64,000 nt of DNA, taken from positions 12,641,170-12,705,169 of the forward strand of contig CM043872.1 of assembly GCA_023846275.1 (NCBI GenBank). The letters are read 5' to 3'. Under the pieces are notes generated by a model that was given only the letters and a program-made list of their open reading frames with translations, ran no database searches and was not told where the DNA came from. Within the stretch, counting starts at the first letter, position 1. Each line of letters opens with the position of its first letter. A program made the translations under genes and the position numbers. Positions 62,701-64,000 of the stretch are shown in pieces. Source of the DNA: Vanilla planifolia. Lineage: Eukaryota; Streptophyta; Magnoliopsida; Asparagales; Orchidaceae.

Positions 62701-63853
62701 TCTTTTTATCAATCTCTGTGGGGATTGGACTACTGGAAGATCTTGACAAAACATTTCAAAAACTAATCAAATTTTTGGAAAAAAAAAGTTTTGATATTGG
62801 AATAGTTATGATTTGGTTGGCACAGGTGACATGTTATTCTTAGAGCTCTGACCATTTGCATTTGTTCAGGGAGGAGTGGTGTCACTCACAATATGATTGA
62901 TGACATCCATAATCACTGGAAAAGAACAGAAGCAGTGAGAATCAAGTGTCTCGGAGTTCCAACTCTTGACATGAACAACGTGTGTTTCCATCTTGAGGTT
63001 GTAAATGCTTAAGTTACATTAAAAAAAACCAGTACACTTGTAAATGTTAAAAGTTAAATACTGAGAATGTTTTTGAAATTTTCAGGATAAAACTGGTGGC
63101 AGCATCATCTATCGAAATATTAACATACTTCTAATATATCGTGGTAGAAACTATGATCCAGAAAACAGGCCAATCATACCGTTAATGTTATGGAAACCAC
63201 TGGTTCCAATTTATCCAAGGCTGGTGAAAAACATTGCAGAGGGTCTGACCTTCGAGGAAACCAAGGCAATTAGGAATAAAGGAATAAATCATCCCCCTTT
63301 GATGAAACTATGTAAGTTTTCTGAGGTCCTTTATTCTTTTATATCCAATAATCTCTTCTTTAATTACATCTTTTCCATGCTATTAACTGTTCTTGAGGTT
63401 TGCATGCTTTCTCCAACGATATGTTCAGTCATTTGTAATGTCTAATCATATAAACTTACCATGTTAAGCCAGGAACGGTGTGTACATCAATGTAGTCCAC
63501 AGAGTGAGGGAGGCTTTCAAATCTGTAGAGGTTGTGAGGCTGGACTGCGCTCATGTGGGAAGCAGTGACTGCAAGAAGATCGGTGTAAAGCTTAGGGTAT
63601 TCTGCACATTTAACCTTTCTAAAGCAGTTAAAAGTTTATCTGAACTGTATCCATGGCCGTTTGTCCTTTTAATCTATAGTATTGTCCATTAAAAACTTTG
63701 TAACGCCCTTTGGTGTGAACCATCTCCAGCAAATTAAGCAGCTAATGAGCAACTTGTTTTCTGTAGGATTTGGTTCCTTGCGTTCCTGTACTTTTCAAGG
63801 ATGAACAGATCATACTATGGAGGGGGCAAAGTCCTCAGGAGCAAAATGTTTAG
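32224..63853 (+). CDS. CRS2-associated factor, mitochondrial type (CAF1M/CAF2M class), two CRM domains; 5 exons
   Basis: Joined exons 32,224-32,752, 62,870-62,997, 63,086-63,311, 63,469-63,596 and 63,767-63,853 give an uninterrupted 365-residue protein. Residues 1-45 are basic with no acidic residue, as in a mitochondrial presequence. Residues 86-127 contain [12 protein letters not shown] and [16 protein letters not shown], hallmark segments of this family. CRM1 spans ~152-248 with the GRSG loop (177-180) and IHNHWK; CRM2 spans ~272-357 and ends QIILWRG. CRM domains bind RNA, and mitochondrial family members are needed for splicing of group II introns. The ATG is the first in frame: an in-frame taa lies at 32,218. 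The length is nearer Arabidopsis At5g54890 (about 358) than At4g31010 (about 405), which does not settle orthology. No broken codon or lost motif is seen; the oddity is the 30 kb first intron. Confidence 0.95.
32930..33200 (+). repeat. Three imperfect tandem units near the start of intron 1
   Basis: Units beginning gataagaatgaaatattata (~32,950), gatgagaatgatagatcaca (~33,000) and gagaatgatatgttatagaa (~33,117) each continue into a gatgaatctta or gacgaatttta word. The last two add gagaaggaagcttgaycawa. Spacings are unequal because of small indels. Confidence 0.6.
33200..38660. other. Left part of intron 1, no recognised gene
   Basis: Moderately AT-rich, with several short open frames (33,465-33,659; 33,781-33,963; 35,220-35,417; 36,660-36,920) in which I recognise no domain. 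At about 37,430-37,770 there are diverged repeats of a gtttcatggttgattcttgg-like phrase (gttgtttcatagtttgattc, atttcatggattgatgtgtg, gttgtttcatggttgattct) 100-150 bp apart. It may include an older non-autonomous LTR element, but no LTR pair could be shown. Confidence 0.45.
38665..40414 (-). repeat. 3' LTR of the SIRE-type Copia element
   Basis: About 1.75 kb. Strong agreement with 60,450-61,954 throughout, for example cagatttacaagttgtcct and aaaagttcatgcatagt in both. It ends at the plus-strand taaca at 40,410-40,414. Around 39,530-39,850 it carries diverged repeats of a cgaacggttgaatg-like word. Confidence 0.88.
40450..40940 (-). pseudogene. Copia reverse transcriptase end and RNase H (minus strand)
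   Basis: From ~40,930 down the minus strand resumes the Copia polyprotein where 56,520 left off ([29 protein letters not shown]). An open stretch at 40,701-40,450 follows with [20 protein letters not shown] and VQTLWLKK, the RNase H domain with its first aspartates. The polypurine tract follows directly. Confidence 0.87.
41270..42047 (+). repeat. 5' LTR of the plus-strand Gypsy element
   Basis: Direct match to 54,118-54,808; ends near ttgctacatca before the primer binding site. The left boundary is approximate (a TG at 41,268 is a candidate). Internal diverged repeats of aagtagataaaaaatatgtt occur four times at 41,510-41,770. Confidence 0.82.
42279..43391 (-). repeat. 3' LTR of the Tat-type element, with GC-rich core
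   Basis: Matches 48,139-49,242. Bases 42,510-42,740 are the most GC- and CpG-rich of the intron (gcgcgttggcgtgaggcgac). Open frames on both strands here (42,489-42,740; 42,515-42,761; 42,821-43,112; 43,185-43,436) are by-products of that composition, not genes. Confidence 0.87.
43422..43681 (+). repeat. Tandem duplication, 133 bp unit
   Basis: Two consecutive copies (43,422-43,554 and 43,555-43,681) share tcatttatattgtaatgaaa at the start and attatcattggtaattgta at the end, with only a handful of differences. They lie inside the Tat element next to its polypurine tract. The near-identity makes this much younger than the LTR divergence around it. Confidence 0.93.
44240..45960 (-). pseudogene. 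Tat-type reverse transcriptase and RNase H (minus strand)
   Basis: The open stretch at 45,960-45,610 ends [20 protein letters not shown], the entry to Gypsy reverse transcriptase. Palm segments follow ([18 protein letters not shown] ~45,540; [11 protein letters not shown] ~45,450; KLMWTIS at ~45,245 where the YVDD box should be). Two RNase H parts come next: [20 protein letters not shown] at ~44,560 and [14 protein letters not shown] at ~44,330. The active-site box is destroyed. Confidence 0.82.
46229..46456 (-). pseudogene. Tat-type aspartic protease (minus strand)
   Basis: The 75-residue stretch contains [20 protein letters not shown], with the retropepsin catalytic D-T-G at about 46,309-46,301. 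Residues before it ([10 protein letters not shown]) and after it ([10 protein letters not shown]) fit the domain. It ends by frameshift into the reverse transcriptase linker. Confidence 0.85.
46840..47700 (-). pseudogene. Tat-type gag (minus strand)
   Basis: Minus-strand open stretches at 47,616-47,428, 47,421-47,215 and 47,049-46,852 run in gag order. The last contains [15 protein letters not shown] and [13 protein letters not shown], the gag C-terminal region that precedes protease in Tat elements. The zinc knuckle is not readable. Frames are broken between segments. Confidence 0.65.
48139..49242 (-). repeat. 5' LTR of the Tat-type element
   Basis: Mate of 42,279-43,391; the GC-rich core is at 48,380-48,560. 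Open frames at 48,349-48,598 and 48,717-49,029 are composition artefacts. The right boundary is approximate: similarity runs through a ccccct/poly-T stretch at 49,211-49,242. Confidence 0.87.
49700..50720 (+). pseudogene. Gypsy gag with zinc knuckle (plus strand)
   Basis: The clearest part is [12 protein letters not shown] at 50,572-50,607, a Cys-x2-Cys-x4-His knuckle whose last cysteine codon has become tat after an in-frame stop. An acidic linker follows ([20 protein letters not shown]) at ~50,640-50,700. Upstream sequence is consistent with gag but poorly readable. Confidence 0.78.
50749..50931 (+). pseudogene. Gypsy protease remnant
   Basis: The 60-residue open stretch contains [19 protein letters not shown] and then [12 protein letters not shown]. 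The active-site aspartate expected before the GS pair is a glutamate here, and the next residue is cysteine, so the enzyme would be inactive even if expressed. It ends in PFHVS, the usual approach to the next domain. Confidence 0.8.
51430..52640 (+). pseudogene. Gypsy reverse transcriptase and RNase H
   Basis: Motifs in order: LPKLPHY and HNKLKKK near 51,500; [11 protein letters not shown] at ~51,650; [11 protein letters not shown] at 51,938-51,970 with both catalytic aspartates intact (51,950-51,955); SLQYFIEDS near 52,190. RNase H pieces follow ([10 protein letters not shown] ~52,335; [18 protein letters not shown] ~52,570). Shifts and stops separate most segments. Confidence 0.88.
52664..53850 (+). 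pseudogene. Gypsy integrase and pol C terminus
   Basis: The open stretch at 52,664-52,936 is the region before and into the zinc-binding domain ([20 protein letters not shown]). The integrase core follows in shifting frames (RRRFSKMTL at ~53,140), and pol ends with [20 protein letters not shown] at ~53,770-53,830, a typical Gypsy C terminus without a chromodomain. Confidence 0.8.
54118..54808 (+). repeat. 3' LTR of the plus-strand Gypsy element
   Basis: Mate of 41,270-42,047, ending near ttattacatctta. About 280 bp separates it from the end of pol. Confidence 0.82.
55410..56510 (-). repeat. Intact LTR copy of the small element (contains ~400 bp extra segment)
   Basis: Shares with the split copy ccaaaggaatttaag, gttgattatcaatgataga, gttacataaatgaaggaaaa, ctttcattactact and tttatttttgtatttaaa. 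The extra 55,930-56,330 segment has no partner; it is either an insertion here or a deletion in the other copy. Confidence 0.65.
56520..57260 (-). pseudogene. Copia reverse transcriptase, N-terminal part (minus strand)
   Basis: Minus-strand segments [15 protein letters not shown] (~57,150), KWVFKNKL-like (~57,050) and, near 56,660, [12 protein letters not shown] and [12 protein letters not shown]. The catalytic pair expected within YVDD is replaced by T-N (bases ~56,650-56,661), so both aspartates are lost. The domain stops at ~56,520 where the small LTR element begins. Confidence 0.85.
57500..58200 (-). pseudogene. Copia integrase (minus strand)
   Basis: On the minus strand the frame from ~58,175 reads [14 protein letters not shown] and [13 protein letters not shown], the zinc-binding end and first catalytic aspartate region. 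It continues with [15 protein letters not shown] near 57,880, the second aspartate region. [10 protein letters not shown] follows near 57,790; the glutamate expected there has been lost. The domain order fits Copia, where integrase precedes reverse transcriptase. Confidence 0.85.
58700..60420 (-). pseudogene. SIRE-type Copia gag (minus strand)
   Basis: Minus-strand frames read FLQSIDFRI and NMIQNGW near 60,300, then [20 protein letters not shown] and [15 protein letters not shown] segments near 60,130-60,000, and [12 protein letters not shown] near 59,900, the gag core in order. A degenerate zinc knuckle follows at 58,870-58,820 (first cysteine and histidine kept, the others lost), then the gag-to-protease linker ending [11 protein letters not shown] at ~58,720. 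Many frameshifts are present. Confidence 0.82.
60450..61954 (-). repeat. 5' LTR of the SIRE-type Copia element
   Basis: About 1.5 kb, mate of 38,665-40,414 but shorter by internal deletions. It ends at ggatctaaca at 61,954. The LTR promoter would point leftwards, antisense to the host gene, and its end lies only ~0.9 kb from exon 2. Confidence 0.88.
61955..62869. other. Right end of intron 1, outside the retrotransposon nest
   Basis: Probably native intron. A 105-codon open frame on the minus strand (62,372-62,055; contains [19 protein letters not shown]) has no recognised domain and no sign of being a gene. Two copies of catcttctagtgtagakttg lie 46 bp apart at 62,324 and 62,370. The branch point and acceptor of exon 2 are at the right edge. 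Confidence 0.55.
62870..63853 (+). CDS. Exons 2-5 of the mitochondrial CAF gene
   Basis: Exon 2 (62,870-62,997) encodes residues 177-219 of CRM1. Exon 3 (63,086-63,311) covers 220-294, the end of CRM1 and the inter-domain linker [17 protein letters not shown]. Exon 4 (63,469-63,596) covers 295-337 of CRM2. Exon 5 (63,767-63,853) covers 338-365 and the tag stop. The introns are 88, 157 and 170 bp with gt-ag ends. The exon 4 acceptor must be the aag at 63,466-63,468: only that gives [12 protein letters not shown], whereas the cag four bases later yields an immediate tga. Exons 2 and 4 are both 128 nt with identical phases. Confidence 0.94.
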
Positions 63854-64000
63854 CATTATGACCAGAATTCCGTGAGCAATGCTAGCGAGCGAGATTAGAT
63901 GCTTGAAGAAAGCCATTTGTAGACAGTTGCATTCCTCTCTCTGTTTGGCCTAGGCAGATCAGAGACCTATATCGTTTTACATGGGATAACCTTGAGAGAT
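63854..64000 (+). other. Start of the 3' UTR of the CAF gene
   Basis: Sequence after the tag stop up to the window end. No canonical aataaa is seen, so the poly(A) site is probably outside the window. Confidence 0.6.

Larger units (their letters stand above)
32753..62869 (+). other. Intron 1 of the CAF gene, 30,117 bp, filled with nested retrotransposons
   Basis: Bounded by gttcgg at 32,753 and ttgttcag at 62,869, with a good branch-point candidate (ctctgac, A at 62,851) 18 bases before the acceptor. The intron is phase 1 and splits codon 177, the first glycine of the GxxG loop in CRM1. About 23 kb (38,665-61,954) is one nested retrotransposon block. The first ~6 kb and the last ~0.9 kb are low-copy or unrecognised DNA. 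Confidence 0.92.

Noticed and set aside
63473..63596. Exon 4 starting at the stronger cag acceptor
   Set aside because: It creates a stop at the junction and loses the residues SR before NGVY.
63185..63692. The open frames at 63,185-63,445 and 63,480-63,692 as independent genes
   Set aside because: They are exon 3 and exon 4 with intron read-through; splicing gives the family sequence.
1..64000. CRISPR array, prokaryotic operon, phage or integron
   Set aside because: No regularly spaced identical repeats, no bacterial gene organisation; spliced exons and plant retrotransposons show a plant nuclear origin.
1..64000. tRNA or rRNA genes
   Set aside because: Reading for a B-box-like ggttcgaatcc and cloverleaf partners gave nothing convincing; ttcgaa occurrences lie in LTRs. 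A tRNAscan run would decide.

Overview
The window is nuclear DNA from a flowering plant. It is very AT-rich and almost entirely made of decayed transposable elements, with a single intact host gene. The gene has plant-type introns and encodes a plant-specific mitochondrial CRM-domain splicing factor. The elements belong to plant lineages: SIRE-type Copia, Tat-type and other Gypsy elements, an L1-type LINE with a terminal RNase H, and PIF/Harbinger. I cannot name the species. A ~30 kb intron filled with retrotransposons would suit grapevine or another woody or early-diverging angiosperm, but that is inference.

Left part (1-32,100), no intact gene. A decayed Copia element with ~1.7 kb LTRs occupies 1 to ~4,550 and its 5' LTR is cut by the window edge. 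A ~300 bp GAA-rich microsatellite follows. Next come a Gypsy gag remnant bracketed by an inverted repeat, a degenerate ~85 bp-period array, one copy of a dispersed repeat, and a long L1-type LINE corpse (~13,430-17,480). At ~18,000-24,250 there is a knot of at least three Gypsy pol fragments in opposing orientation, forming a large inverted duplication. Then come a minus-strand Copia LTR fragment marked by a 12-G run, a minus-strand Gypsy gag remnant, the second copy of the dispersed repeat, and a dead PIF/Harbinger transposase with its DDE triad still readable 1.5-2 kb upstream of the gene.

Right part (32,224-63,853), one gene. Five exons join into a 365-residue open frame. The product is a two-CRM-domain protein of the CRS2-associated factor, mitochondrial class (CAF1M/CAF2M type), expected to promote group II intron splicing in mitochondria. 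Exon 1 (targeting region and start of CRM1) is separated from exons 2-5 by a 30,117 bp first intron; the other three introns are 88, 157 and 170 bp.

Most of the giant intron is one retrotransposon nest, which I read as four levels. A minus-strand SIRE-type Copia element (~38,665-61,954) is interrupted in its reverse transcriptase by a small minus-strand LTR element (~40,945-56,510). One LTR of that element is interrupted by a plus-strand Gypsy element (~41,270-54,808). Just inside its 5' LTR, that Gypsy element is interrupted by a minus-strand Tat-type Gypsy element (~42,279-49,240). Every coding region in the nest is broken, so the intron is inert cargo that the host must transcribe through and remove.

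A further observation concerns gene structure. Exons 2 and 4 are both 128 nt, both bounded by a phase 1 intron on the left and a phase 0 intron on the right. They encode equivalent parts of CRM1 and CRM2 that align without gaps over 43 residues. This looks like an old intragenic duplication that kept its introns, only one of which later exploded in size.
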